Made by a program: the position numbers and the translations under genes
NCBI GenBank assembly: GCA_910577175.1
Contig: CAJTLU010000007.1
Span: 139,909 to 203,908 of the forward strand
From: an uncultured Lachnospiraceae bacterium
GTDB taxonomy: Bacteria > Bacillota > Clostridia > Lachnospirales > Lachnospiraceae
Length of the DNA stretch: 64,000 bases
Direction: 5' to 3'
The notes under the pieces: generated by a model
The model's input: the letters and a program-made list of their open reading frames with translations, nothing else
Told to the model about the DNA's origin: nothing
Databases searched by the model: none
In this document: in pieces, positions 45,520 to 53,966 of the stretch
Numbering within the stretch: the first letter of the stretch is position 1
How the letters are laid out: the number at the start of each line of letters is the position of its first letter

Positions 45520-46478
45520 TGCCTCACCTCCCGGCAGCTTTCGTCCTCCGGCAAAATGCTCCGGTAAAGCTTTCTCATCTTTTCCGGCTTTATCAGTCTT
45601 GTCAGCATCCGGTAGAGCAGAGGAAACAGAAAGCGCAGATAATCGACCTTATCTAACGTCTTGACATAATCCTTTGTGACCGCGCGGAACAAAAAACAGT
45701 AAAAATGGTTCAGCCACTGCACTACAGAAAGCCAGAGCCTGCATTTCCGGTAAGGCTGCTTTGTCTTCGGCGTTTCAAACAGGACGCGGACCGTGTTCCG
45801 GTAAACTACATAGTTATCCCTCCGGTAGCCCGCATGCTGCAGTCCATGCACAAAGGCAGACAGCATTCCACGGTTCGGAAAGGTCAGGCGGATGTCCATA
45901 GACAGCTGCCACGGCTTCGTAAATCTTCCTACTGAAAAGCCGGTCAGCCACCAGTGAAGCCCCTCGCGTTCCAGCAGAAGTTTATTTTTCCGGTACAAAA
46001 AAAACTGCATCGGAATCCGCTCCTCATCTTTTACACATTCAAAAAACGGACCTTCAAACACTCCCGGAATTGAAATGTCCTCTTTGTCCGTTACATAAAT
46101 GCCGACCTCACCGCCCGTGGTCATCCCGTACTGGCCCTTCCAGAACTCAATCATCCACCGGCGGTTGTCGTAGTAAAAATAAACCGGCTCACACTGAATC
46201 GCCATATTCATTGTAAGAGCGGCATCGTCATACAGCTTACAGTACCCGAGCTCCCTCTGCCACGGATTCATCGCCGAGTAAATCATATCCTGCTTCTCAT
46301 CGTACAAAAAGCCGAAGGGCAACAGGTCCCGGTTCAGCTCTTCCACCTTTTGTGCAGTACTCCGTTCTGCAGTTTTTTTCTTCGCATATCTCTTTCTGAT
46401 TTTGTAATATAGAAAAGGTGCTATCAGCAGAAGGACTGCAAGCACCGGAATTACAATCCAGAGAATTTCTGTTTTCAT
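45516..46478 (-). CDS. DUF4474-domain membrane protein
   Basis: 320 residues. One N-terminal membrane segment (about 5-25) and a basic patch (KIRKRYAKKKTAER) are followed by a DUF4474 domain rich in aromatic residues (FGFLYDEKQDMIYS near 56, WQRELGYCKLYDD near 73). The function is unknown. It lies between sigG and the phosphoesterase and is translationally coupled to the latter. CCTTTTTCG/CGAAAAAGG form an inverted repeat upstream. Confidence 0.75.
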   Translation of the reverse strand: MKTEILWIVIPVLAVLLLIAPFLYYKIRKRYAKKKTAERSTAQKVEELNRDLLPFGFLYDEKQDMIYSAMNPWQRELGYCKLYDDAALTMNMAIQCEPVYFYYDNRRWMIEFWKGQYGMTTGGEVGIYVTDKEDISIPGVFEGPFFECVKDEERIPMQFFLYRKNKLLLEREGLHWWLTGFSVGRFTKPWQLSMDIRLTFPNRGMLSAFVHGLQHAGYRRDNYVVYRNTVRVLFETPKTKQPYRKCRLWLSVVQWLNHFYCFLFRAVTKDYVKTLDKVDYLRFLFPLLYRMLTRLIKPEKMRKLYRSILPEDESCREVRQ

Positions 46479-46549
46479 ATCATCACCCTTTTTCGACAGA
46501 TTACACTACAATATATTCTCCGAAAAAGGAACGGTGACATGACCCTTTG

Positions 46550-47344
46550 TTACTTCTCTTTCTTCCGGTCCGACAGATAATTTTTCATACTTTTTAACGC
46601 GTTCTTTTCCAGTCTGGAAACCTGTGCCTGGGAAATATGGATTTCCTCCGCCACTTCCATCTGGGTCTTACCGTGGAAAAACCGCAGGTCGATAATCATT
46701 TTTTCCCGCTCCGGCAGACGCTTCATCGCTTCCTTCAGGGAAATTTCTTCTACCCAGGCATCTTCCCCGTTCTTTTTATCACACACCTGGTCCATGACAT
46801 ACAGTGCGTCTCCGCCCTCCTTATATACCGGCTCATACAAGGAAACCGGGGTCTGTATCGCGTCAAAGGCCTCGTGGATTTCTTCGGGCTTCAGTCCGGT
46901 TCTCTCGGAAATTTCCGCAATCGTCGGGTCCCGGTTCAGCTCCTTTGTCAGCATTTCCTTTGCATAAATTGCTTTATAGGCGGCATCCCGCAGGGAACGG
47001 CTGACACGGATGGAGTTATTGTCCCGCAGATACCGCCTGATTTCACCGATAATCATCGGTACCGCATAAGTAGAAAATTTTACTCCCTGGGTGACGTCAA
47101 AATTATCAATTGCTTTCATTAACCCGATACAGCCAATCTGGAATAAATCGTCCACATTTTCGTTATTGCCGGAAAAGCGCTGGATAATACTGAGCACCAG
47201 TCTCAAATTCCCCCTGATATACTGCTCTCTTGCAAGGGCATCTCCCTGTTTGATGCGTGAAAACAGCTCTTCCTTCTCTTCATTGCTTAAAAGCGGCAGC
47301 TTCGCCGTATTTACACCGCATATTTCTACCTTATAAAGCGCCAT
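46550..47344 (-). CDS. sigG: Sporulation sigma factor SigG (forespore, late)
   Basis: 264 residues. The N-terminal KVEICGVNTAKLPLLS is the SigG signature (anti-sigma contact). Region 2 includes NVDDLFQIGCIGLMKAIDNF and region 4 ends with EEIHISQAQVSRLEKNAL. SigG drives late forespore genes after engulfment. Start at 47344 has AGGAGG eight bases upstream. Both are inside a long hairpin formed with upstream sequence (see separate entry). It lies 112 bases after sigE, the conserved order. Confidence 0.97.
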   Translation of the reverse strand: MALYKVEICGVNTAKLPLLSNEEKEELFSRIKQGDALAREQYIRGNLRLVLSIIQRFSGNNENVDDLFQIGCIGLMKAIDNFDVTQGVKFSTYAVPMIIGEIRRYLRDNNSIRVSRSLRDAAYKAIYAKEMLTKELNRDPTIAEISERTGLKPEEIHEAFDAIQTPVSLYEPVYKEGGDALYVMDQVCDKKNGEDAWVEEISLKEAMKRLPEREKMIIDLRFFHGKTQMEVAEEIHISQAQVSRLEKNALKSMKNYLSDRKKEK

Positions 47345-47422
47345 GGCACATTCCTCCTGTACTGGCAAAGTGCAGGAAAATCTTCCGTATCACTTTGCTA
47401 TTCTAAGGATGTGCCATGGCGC
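47338..47422 (-). promoter_or_regulatory. Long-range hairpin occluding the sigG start site
   Basis: GCGCCATGGCACAT (47409-47422) pairs perfectly with its complement at 47338-47351, and after a one-base bulge CCU pairs with AGG of the ribosome binding site. The paired 3' arm contains the sigG AUG and part of AGGAGG. Between the arms another 8-bp stem forms (GCAAAGTG/CACTTTGC, 47365-47398). RNA that reads through from sigE would fold this way and be poorly translated. Confidence 0.75.
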
Positions 47423-47434
47423 CGGACTTTATAC
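47404..47434 (-). promoter_or_regulatory. Possible SigF/SigG-type promoter of sigG
   Basis: GTATA (47430-47434) and CATCCTTA (47404-47411) with an 18-base spacer fit the forespore consensus loosely (the -10 is imperfect). It overlaps the 5' arm of the occluding hairpin, so RNA starting here would lack that arm. Confidence 0.45.
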
Positions 47435-47456
47435 TGAAAGCTTTTGTCACCTTCTG

Positions 47457-48191
47457 TCATGCTGTCATTTCTTTTCGCAGCCGTTTCATAATCTTTTTTT
47501 CCAGCCTGGAAATATAAGACTGGGAAATGCCGAGCAAATCGGCTACTTCTTTCTGTGTATGCTCGTTTCCGTCTCCGTTTTCAAGACCGTAACGCAGATT
47601 GATAATCAGACGTTCCCGCTCATTCAGACAGGAAAGCGCCTGCAGCAGGGAGTTCCGGTCGGCTTCCTCCTCCATGCCCCGGTAGACCTCGTCCTCCTCG
47701 GTTCCCAGAATATCGGAAAGCAGCAGCTCGTTTCCGTCCCAATCCACGTTAAGCGGTTCATCAATAGATACCTCCAGCTTCTGTCTGCTGTTTCTTCGCA
47801 GATACATCAGAATTTCATTTTCGATACAACGGGAAGCATACGTTGCCAGCTTGATATTTTTCTCCGGATTAAAGGTATTGATGGCTTTAATCAATCCGAT
47901 TGTTCCAATGGAAATCAAATCCTCCACGCCCACCCCGGTGTTATCAAACTTCTTTGCAATATAAACGACAAGCCGCAGATTATGTTCTACTAAATCCGAC
48001 TTTGCCCCTTCTGCATCCTCGCCGGAAAGCGCCGCAATGATTTCAGCCTCTTCCTCCGGCGTATAAGGGGCAGGCAGTACCTCGGTTCCGCCAATATAAT
48101 GGATTTCTCCGTATTTTCCAAGCAAAAGCGCCGTCAGGTTCGGTATCATCCGGAACTGAAAACGATTTGGTATCGAAACTTTAAACAACAT
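47457..48191 (-). CDS. sigE: Sporulation sigma factor SigE (mother cell, early; pro-protein)
   Basis: 244 residues. The N-terminal ~30 residues ([20 protein letters not shown]) form the membrane-associated pro-sequence removed by SpoIIGA. Region 2 has [20 protein letters not shown] and [17 protein letters not shown]. Region 4 has [22 protein letters not shown]. It overlaps the end of spoIIGA by 11 bases, so the protease and its substrate are coupled. AAGGAG precedes the ATG. Confidence 0.97.
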   Translation of the reverse strand: MLFKVSIPNRFQFRMIPNLTALLLGKYGEIHYIGGTEVLPAPYTPEEEAEIIAALSGEDAEGAKSDLVEHNLRLVVYIAKKFDNTGVGVEDLISIGTIGLIKAINTFNPEKNIKLATYASRCIENEILMYLRRNSRQKLEVSIDEPLNVDWDGNELLLSDILGTEEDEVYRGMEEEADRNSLLQALSCLNERERLIINLRYGLENGDGNEHTQKEVADLLGISQSYISRLEKKIMKRLRKEMTA

Positions 48192-49104
48192 TCTTTTCTC
48201 CTTCCTGTGTATCCTTTACACAAACCACTGTTTTTCCTTTTTGCTTCTGACCGTCTTCCCACCGTTTTTCCTGTTCTGCAGGAAGCTTCAATACCTCCGG
48301 CTGCAGCAACATCTGGTACTCGCAGCCGGTAAACAGACCCTCCCCTGCTGCTACTGCAGCCACCTCTCCGCCGATTGTCCCGCTACTTTCGCACCACAGC
48401 GTACAATGCAGCCGGATTCCGTGCAGAAGTCCCGCTCCACCGACTCCCTTATAGGGCAGAAACACTAACTTCTGAGGCTCCGTCCGTTCTGCCTCCTTTA
48501 TCCAATCTATGATGTACTTTTCCTCCACAACAACTACCGGAATCCTGTATCCGTACAGCCTGAGCCGGTTTCCGGTGTCCATTAATGCGGACAGCTTCTG
48601 TTTCTCTCCGTTCCGGCAAAGCATTGCCGGAAAAAGCGTTTCCCTCGTCTGCTTTGCTGCCGTCAAAGCAGAAAAACCTGCTTCAAGAAACGGAAGCGCA
48701 AGGCTCCCCGCGCAGCAAAATAATCCGATATTTCGGAACGGCAGAATACGGAATATGGCGCTTAATGCCGCCGTTACAAAAAACAGCACGATACTGTTTT
48801 GTAAAACCCGGCTCCTTCCGAACGCAAGCCACGAGGCAAGCAAAAGCTCTGCTAATGCCACAGCCGTCATCACCCCCGCAAGGCGGAAGCCGAAAACCGC
48901 CAGCAGTGCCGCATCAAGCAGTGCACAAAGTGCAGAAACTGCGGCAATTCTACACTTTCTTACTTTCTTATACCGGTTTCTTCCGATTGCACCGGTCAAC
49001 ATCAGACACAACAAATGCAGCCAGAAACTTGCCGCTATGTAACTGTCAAGATATAGTTTAACCGCATTCCACCTCCTTTGTTTTCCTTGTCTATTATACA
49101 ACAT
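48181..49104 (-). CDS. spoIIGA: Sporulation sigma-E factor processing peptidase SpoIIGA
   Basis: An integral-membrane aspartic protease that activates pro-SigE. Five N-terminal membrane segments (about 17-150) precede the cytoplasmic protease domain with the catalytic D176 in ALMDTGNRL and a C-terminal [17 protein letters not shown]. The true start is unclear. The expected N-terminus ([14 protein letters not shown]) begins at a GTT codon at 49062, nine bases after AAGGAGG. The only in-frame ATG (49104) lies upstream of the promoter -10 and has no ribosome binding site. The end given is the open-frame limit. The function call is secure. Confidence 0.9.
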   Translation of the reverse strand: MLYNRQGKQRRWNAVKLYLDSYIAASFWLHLLCLMLTGAIGRNRYKKVRKCRIAAVSALCALLDAALLAVFGFRLAGVMTAVALAELLLASWLAFGRSRVLQNSIVLFFVTAALSAIFRILPFRNIGLFCCAGSLALPFLEAGFSALTAAKQTRETLFPAMLCRNGEKQKLSALMDTGNRLRLYGYRIPVVVVEEKYIIDWIKEAERTEPQKLVFLPYKGVGGAGLLHGIRLHCTLWCESSGTIGGEVAAVAAGEGLFTGCEYQMLLQPEVLKLPAEQEKRWEDGQKQKGKTVVCVKDTQEGEKNVV

Positions 49105-49125
49105 GCGTTTTCCGTTTTTTGTAAA
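49093..49125 (-). promoter_or_regulatory. spoIIG-type promoter (long spacer)
   Basis: TTTACA (49120-49125) and TATAAT (49093-49098) are 21 bases apart. The B. subtilis spoIIG promoter has a similarly long 22-base spacer and needs Spo0A-P to work. The -10 lies over the first codons of the open frame, so the real spoIIGA start must be downstream. Confidence 0.6.
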
Positions 49126-49170
49126 TTTATGGAAAATATTCCCATTTATTTATCGCAGAAAGCTTTTCTC

Positions 49171-49177
49171 TTCGACA
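49171..49177 (-). promoter_or_regulatory. Spo0A box upstream of spoIIGA
   Basis: TTTTTGTCGAAGAG contains the perfect 0A core TGTCGAA. It is centred about 88 bases before the predicted transcription start, the same distance as the distal 0A sites of the B. subtilis spoIIG promoter. Confidence 0.7.
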
Positions 49178-49256
49178 AAAAGCAGCAGTCCCTGCGGCGT
49201 ACCGCAATTCAAAGGAGCTTTTCCCCGCAATATAGCTGCAAAACAGGCAGGAAAGC

Positions 49257-49294
49257 ATCGAAAAAAGGGGGCTGCGCCTTTTGCGACAGCCCCC
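49257..49294 (-). terminator. Terminator after the IGGADGPT protein gene
   Basis: GGGGGCTG and CAGCCCCC (49267-49294) form a strong stem followed by T-rich sequence on the minus strand, 15 bases after the stop codon. It insulates spoIIG from the upstream gene. Confidence 0.85.
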
Positions 49295-49308
49295 GGTCAA
49301 ATCCCGGC

Positions 49309-50295
49309 TCAAATCAATTTTACTGTGATATCGTTAAAGTGCGTTTCATGGAACACCATGCGCCACTCTACCTCCGCCACCGGTTCAAAATGCAGCGCAG
49401 AGCAGGCGATTCTCGGCTTCCCCTGCCCTTCGCCGCCAAACAGGAGCGCTGTCGGACCGTCCGCACCGCCGATAATTGCCACTGCCGCTACAGCTGCAGG
49501 CTCCTCCTGCCTCCGGTGCTTCTCCTTTGGCATATCGCTTTTTACACAGTCAGTCACGGTAAGCTCACCGGGGAACTCCGGAGAAACGGTATAGGTCATC
49601 ACCTGATACTGTGTCGGATACTCCCATCTGCCATTCCCGAACCACTTTGTCTCCATGACCTTCCGCTCATACTCCTGCACGGTCAGCGTATATTCCGCCC
49701 CGTTCTCCGGGAAAACGAATTTGAATGTATCTCCCGGAGCTGTAGCATGGAAATGCGGTCCCGGCACCGGAACCGGCTGTTGTTTCAACATAACGGACAA
49801 CGTCCTTACCTCCGGACGACGCAACGTCTTCTTAGGGAACGAATACCTCCAGACCATCCAGCCATATGCAGTATCCAGACCATAATGCTCCATAACCCTT
49901 TTTGCATCCTCTCCGTTTTCCTCCGGCAGACACGGATTGTAAGCCGTACCGCAGCCATGGGCGGAGCTAAGCTCCTTCCCATTTAAAATAAGCCGCGGGG
50001 TAACGTCAAAGCACAGCGGATTGTCCCAGTCAAGCTCCATCTGCCGTTCTCTAAAACACTGCTCTGGCGCCTCTTCCCCGCCCAGCTTCCATTTATCAAT
50101 AAATGCCTGGAGCTGCGCCTTTTCAACCCTCATACAGAAATCCAGGACAAAGCCCTTCCCGCACAAATAAACCGCAGGGATAAACCATTCCATTCCTGCC
50201 CACGCAAACCACTTTCCGACTGTGACTTCCTTCCCTGCATGGTCTCTGCCGCTGTGTCCGAAAAAGCTCCCGTTAAAAAATACTTTCCATTCCAT
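49309..50295 (-). CDS. Unknown soluble protein with an isolated IGGADGPT motif
   Basis: 328 residues, no signal peptide and no clear membrane helix. Most of the protein is Trp/Tyr-rich and beta-like (GKWFAWAGMEWF, YGWMVWRYSF) and matches no family I know. Near 275-290 it carries AAVAIIGGADGPTALLFG, the signature of the membrane subunit of sodium-pumping decarboxylases (OadB/GcdB), but without the surrounding membrane protein. GAGGAGG precedes the ATG. It lies between ftsZ and spoIIGA with terminators on both sides. Confidence 0.7.
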   Translation of the reverse strand: MEWKVFFNGSFFGHSGRDHAGKEVTVGKWFAWAGMEWFIPAVYLCGKGFVLDFCMRVEKAQLQAFIDKWKLGGEEAPEQCFRERQMELDWDNPLCFDVTPRLILNGKELSSAHGCGTAYNPCLPEENGEDAKRVMEHYGLDTAYGWMVWRYSFPKKTLRRPEVRTLSVMLKQQPVPVPGPHFHATAPGDTFKFVFPENGAEYTLTVQEYERKVMETKWFGNGRWEYPTQYQVMTYTVSPEFPGELTVTDCVKSDMPKEKHRRQEEPAAVAAVAIIGGADGPTALLFGGEGQGKPRIACSALHFEPVAEVEWRMVFHETHFNDITVKLI

Positions 50296-50380
50296 TTGTT
50301 TTCCTCCTCGCCGGATACCGGTCTTTTCACAATGAAACTACTTTCATGTTTTCTTCATTGTTTTTTCCTTTCTTAGAAAG

Positions 50381-50410
50381 AAAAAAGACTGCCTGCTTAT
50401 CGAGACAACC
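50381..50410 (-). terminator. Terminator after ftsZ
   Basis: GGTTGTC and GGCAGTC pair with G-U wobbles and are followed by six T on the minus strand. An outer TTAGAAAG/CTTTCTAA pair (50373-50425) can extend the structure. Confidence 0.75.
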
Positions 50411-50431
50411 TTTCCTTCTTTCTAATAAAAT

Positions 50432-51754
50432 TTACTTCTTCTTCGCCGAATAGTTCTGGATAAACGGCGGAATCTTAATCTCATCCTTTCCGCTATCTGA
50501 AACGGTATTCTCTGCCGTCTTTCCAAACATAGCGTTCGTACGGGAAGCAGAATATGGAGTTGCACCGGCAGGCTTGTACGTCTGTGCCGGCTTCGGACGG
50601 ACCGCGTTCGGGTCAAACTTATAGTCAAACTGCTCCATTGTACTACGTTCGCTCTGTGTACCGGCATTTGCATTTGGCGTATAACTGCCACGGTTTAAAA
50701 AGCTCGGAACGGACACGCCAGGTGTTTTTACTCCCTGCGGAGCCTGTCCATTCGGCGTATAACTGCCTGCCAAACGATTTGCACCGGCTAATGTAGTGTA
50801 CTCTTTCTCCTGCAGCCCGGTTGCAATTACCGTAATCACTGCCTGGTCCTGCATGGTTTCGTCATACATCGCACCAAAAATAATATTTGCGTTTTCTCCT
50901 GCCAGCATCTGCACTTCCATTGCTGCCTCATTTACTTCAATCAGGCTGACGTCTCCGGATACGTTCAATATAACATGGCTTGCGCCCTGAATCTTTGTCT
51001 CTAACAGCGGGCTCGACACAGCCTTCTGTACGGCATCCAGACACTTCTGCTCACCAGAGCCGACACCGATGCCGATATGCGCGATTCCCTTATCCTGCAT
51101 TACGGTCTGTACGTCCGCAAAGTCAAGGTTAATCAGTGCCGGAAGGTTAATGAGGTCGGTAATGCCCTGCACGCCTTGCTGCAGTACCTCATCTGCCTTT
51201 TTCAGAGCTTCCGGCATAGAAGTACGGCGGTCTACAATTTCTAAAAGCTTATCATTCGGTACAACAATCAAGGAATCCACATTCTGCTTGAGCTTCTCAA
51301 TACCTGCAATTGCATTGTTCATACGAGCCTTGTGCTCGAACGTAAACGGCTTCGTTACGATGCCGACCGTTAAAATCCCCATTCCCTTCGCAATACCGGC
51401 AACGACCGGAGCTGCCCCCGTACCGGTCCCGCCGCCCATACCACAGGTAACAAATACCATATCTGCCCCCTGGATAATCTGCGTCAGCTCTTCTATGTTC
51501 TCCTCGGCCGCCTTTTCTCCGATTTCCGGCTTTGCACCTGCGCCGAGGCCCTTTGTCAGTTTTTCTCCAATCTGGATGCACTGCTGGGCTTTACAGTTTT
51601 TTAAATGCTGCTTGTCCGTATTAACACAGACAAAATTCACACCGCCGATGTTTTCCTCTATCATTCTGTTTACTGCGTTATTGCCAGCGCCGCCGACTCC
51701 GATTACTAATATCTTTGCGGCTACTTCCGCACTGTCATTCATAATTTCAAGCAA
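50432..51754 (-). CDS. ftsZ: Cell division GTPase FtsZ
   Basis: 440 residues from a TTG start at 51754. The tubulin signature [11 protein letters not shown] is near 108 and the N-terminal [18 protein letters not shown] near 13. The C-terminal tail ends [13 protein letters not shown], with the conserved IPPF peptide that binds partner proteins. AAGGAGG lies six bases before TTG. The frame upstream to 51826 reads through the leader. FtsA, usually the preceding gene in bacilli, is absent here. Confidence 0.97.
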   Translation of the reverse strand: MLEIMNDSAEVAAKILVIGVGGAGNNAVNRMIEENIGGVNFVCVNTDKQHLKNCKAQQCIQIGEKLTKGLGAGAKPEIGEKAAEENIEELTQIIQGADMVFVTCGMGGGTGTGAAPVVAGIAKGMGILTVGIVTKPFTFEHKARMNNAIAGIEKLKQNVDSLIVVPNDKLLEIVDRRTSMPEALKKADEVLQQGVQGITDLINLPALINLDFADVQTVMQDKGIAHIGIGVGSGEQKCLDAVQKAVSSPLLETKIQGASHVILNVSGDVSLIEVNEAAMEVQMLAGENANIIFGAMYDETMQDQAVITVIATGLQEKEYTTLAGANRLAGSYTPNGQAPQGVKTPGVSVPSFLNRGSYTPNANAGTQSERSTMEQFDYKFDPNAVRPKPAQTYKPAGATPYSASRTNAMFGKTAENTVSDSGKDEIKIPPFIQNYSAKKK

Positions 51755-51838
51755 AGCTGCTCCTCCTTTATCTATATACAACCTCAAAAAACCAGATGTT
51801 GTGTGCTTTTCCCAATGACACCCCATCCCCTATCCTAT

Positions 51839-51867
51839 ATAATATATTGAAACCTAAAATTTAGCAA
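51839..51867 (-). promoter_or_regulatory. Sigma-A promoter of ftsZ
   Basis: TTGCTA (51862-51867) and TATTAT (51839-51844) with a 17-base spacer, just after the ftsQ stop. It would give ftsZ an extra, independent transcript with a leader of about 80 bases. Confidence 0.65.
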
Positions 51868-51885
51868 GTATTTTTTCAATTTTTT

Positions 51886-52629
51886 TTATTCTTGTTTTGG
51901 TTTCGCTATAATATCCTCCTCACCGCCGTTATATCGGGATAAATCAATCAAAAGACTCCGTCCCTCTACCGTTGGTAAAATGTCTGAAAGCTTCTGAATC
52001 GGAATATCATACGCGGCACGTTTTCCGAGTTCCACGGTCAGCGTCCCGACTGTAAGCTCTGCCTCTCCTCTGGTATTAAAGGAAATGGTCTGCGCCGGAA
52101 TCTCATATTCTTTCAGCAGCTTTGTAATATTTAAAATGACCGTATACAGCCCGTCCCCCTGAATGTCAAGCTTTTCATACAAAAGAATCCGGTCAAACTC
52201 CAGGCCCTTTACCAAAGGCACTCCGGGGAGCTGCTCCCTTGAGGACTCCGTCACATAACCGTCCTTGTCAAAATACAGGTACTGCCCCATTACCTTGACA
52301 CAGCCTGCCAGGATTTTTTCGTAAACCTGAATATGAATTGCATTTTTTCCTTTCGCAGTCACATCATAGGTTTCGATATACGGAATCCTTTTTTTCCCTC
52401 CAAGGGAATCCTGTAAACGGAATAGCACCGTATTTTTCCTTACCGCCCCGCCTGCTATCTTTGACAGAAACTCTTCCTTTGTATAATAAGTCAGACCTTC
52501 TATACTAATTTCCTCCAGCCGGTAAACGCTTGCAAAAACTAATACAAAAACGGCAACGGCAAAAAGCACTGCCAACAGACAGACAGAACCTTTTTTTATA
52601 CCGCCCGGCTTCTTTTTCTGATTTTTCAT
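51886..52629 (-). CDS. ftsQ: Cell division protein FtsQ/DivIB
   Basis: 247 residues. A basic N-terminus, one membrane segment (about 15-38) and a POTRA domain (LEEISIEGLTYYTKEEFLSK, near 41-60) are followed by the beta domain (FDKDGYVTESSREQLPGVP near 133). The protein works in the divisome with FtsL and FtsB-like partners. It lies between murA and ftsZ. Confidence 0.9.
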   Translation of the reverse strand: MKNQKKKPGGIKKGSVCLLAVLFAVAVFVLVFASVYRLEEISIEGLTYYTKEEFLSKIAGGAVRKNTVLFRLQDSLGGKKRIPYIETYDVTAKGKNAIHIQVYEKILAGCVKVMGQYLYFDKDGYVTESSREQLPGVPLVKGLEFDRILLYEKLDIQGDGLYTVILNITKLLKEYEIPAQTISFNTRGEAELTVGTLTVELGKRAAYDIPIQKLSDILPTVEGRSLLIDLSRYNGGEEDIIAKPKQE

Positions 52630-52652
52630 CTCAATTCTCCATATTTCATTCG

Positions 52653-53909
52653 TCAGGACTCTTCCACCCTTACAACATCCGCTCCGAGGCTCCTGAACAG
52701 TCCATAGATATCCTCGTATCCCCTGGCAATATACTCATCCCCGTAAACAAACGTTTCTCCCTCTGCCGCAAGTCCTGCTAACAGCAGTGCGGCCCCGCCC
52801 CGCAGGTCCGTTGCCCTTACTGTGGCTCCGTATAGCTGCCGTACTCCGTGGACTACCGCATATTGCCCGTCACACAGCACCTCAGCTCCCATTTTACGCA
52901 GCTCCGGCACCACCGCAAACCGCGACTCAAACACCGTCTCGCAGATTACGCTGTCCCCGTCCGCTTTAGCAGCCAATGCCAATACCTGTGACTGCATATC
53001 CGTCGGAAACGCCGGGAACGGCGCGGTTCTGATATATGGCACCGCCAGTACCCTGTCATTGCCTGTCGCAACCAGCAGGTTCTTTTCCTGCCGGATGGTT
53101 GTTCCTGCCATCCGGAGTACCGGAAGAATCCCGTCCATGCAGACCCCTTCCGTTTCCCGAAGTACCACTTCCCCTCCGGTCATTGCCGCAGCCGTCATAT
53201 AGGTTCCGGCGGCAATTCTGTCTCCGGTCAGCCGGTATGTCGCCCCGTGCAGCTCCGCTACTCCGTCGATTACCAGATAATTCGTGCCAACACCGTGAAT
53301 CTTTGCTCCCGCTTTATTTAAAAACCGGCAGAGCTCTGAAACCTCCGGCTCGGTCGCAGCCCCGAAAAGCTCGGTCCGCCCTCTTGCACAGACTGCTGCT
53401 AAAACAGCGTTCTCGGTCGCCCCGACACTCGGATAGGGAAGCTCTATTCTCTCGCCTACGGGACGTCCCTTCCCGTACACGCCTTCCTCTGTTTCTTCTA
53501 ACGCTATGTGCAGCTTCCGCAGCACGGCACAATGCAGATCAATCGGACGCGCTCCGATGACACAACCGCCCGGATACGCAATCCACGCTTCATGGAACCG
53601 GCCTAAGAACGCCCCGAGAAATAAAACGCCTCCGCGGGTCTTTTTTGCCTGTTCCCGGTCAATCGAAAACGGAACCGCCTCCGACGCGTCTATCGTAAGT
53701 ACATGATTTTCCAATTTACAGACTGCCCCGGTCCGGGAAAGCACCGAAAGAAGCTCCCTGACATCGGAAATATCGGGACAATTCTCTATCCTTACCCCGC
53801 CACGGCAGAGCACGCTTGCCGCAATCATCGGAAGCGCGGCATTTTTAGAGCCCTGCAGCACCGCTTCGCCTTCTATTTTGTTGCCGCCGATTACTTTTGC
53901 ATACGCCAT
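52653..53909 (-). CDS. murA: UDP-N-acetylglucosamine 1-carboxyvinyltransferase
   Basis: 418 residues from 53909 (MAYAKVIGGNKIEGE), with GGAGAG five bases upstream. It performs the first committed step of peptidoglycan synthesis. The KNAALPMIAAS motif near 23 and the catalytic Cys in YPGGCVIGARPID near 113 (the target of fosfomycin) are present. MurA sits here where many Firmicutes have murG in the dcw cluster. Confidence 0.95.
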   Translation of the reverse strand: MAYAKVIGGNKIEGEAVLQGSKNAALPMIAASVLCRGGVRIENCPDISDVRELLSVLSRTGAVCKLENHVLTIDASEAVPFSIDREQAKKTRGGVLFLGAFLGRFHEAWIAYPGGCVIGARPIDLHCAVLRKLHIALEETEEGVYGKGRPVGERIELPYPSVGATENAVLAAVCARGRTELFGAATEPEVSELCRFLNKAGAKIHGVGTNYLVIDGVAELHGATYRLTGDRIAAGTYMTAAAMTGGEVVLRETEGVCMDGILPVLRMAGTTIRQEKNLLVATGNDRVLAVPYIRTAPFPAFPTDMQSQVLALAAKADGDSVICETVFESRFAVVPELRKMGAEVLCDGQYAVVHGVRQLYGATVRATDLRGGAALLLAGLAAEGETFVYGDEYIARGYEDIYGLFRSLGADVVRVEES

Positions 53910-53966
53910 GACATCTCTCCGATTTCCGCTTAATGTCATAATATGCATCAGTATGGCAAAAGTTAC

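Noticed and set aside
46479..46549. Second Spo0A box (TGTCGAA) before the DUF4474 gene
   Set aside because: The core is present but lies in an inverted repeat with no promoter in register. Kept only as a remark.
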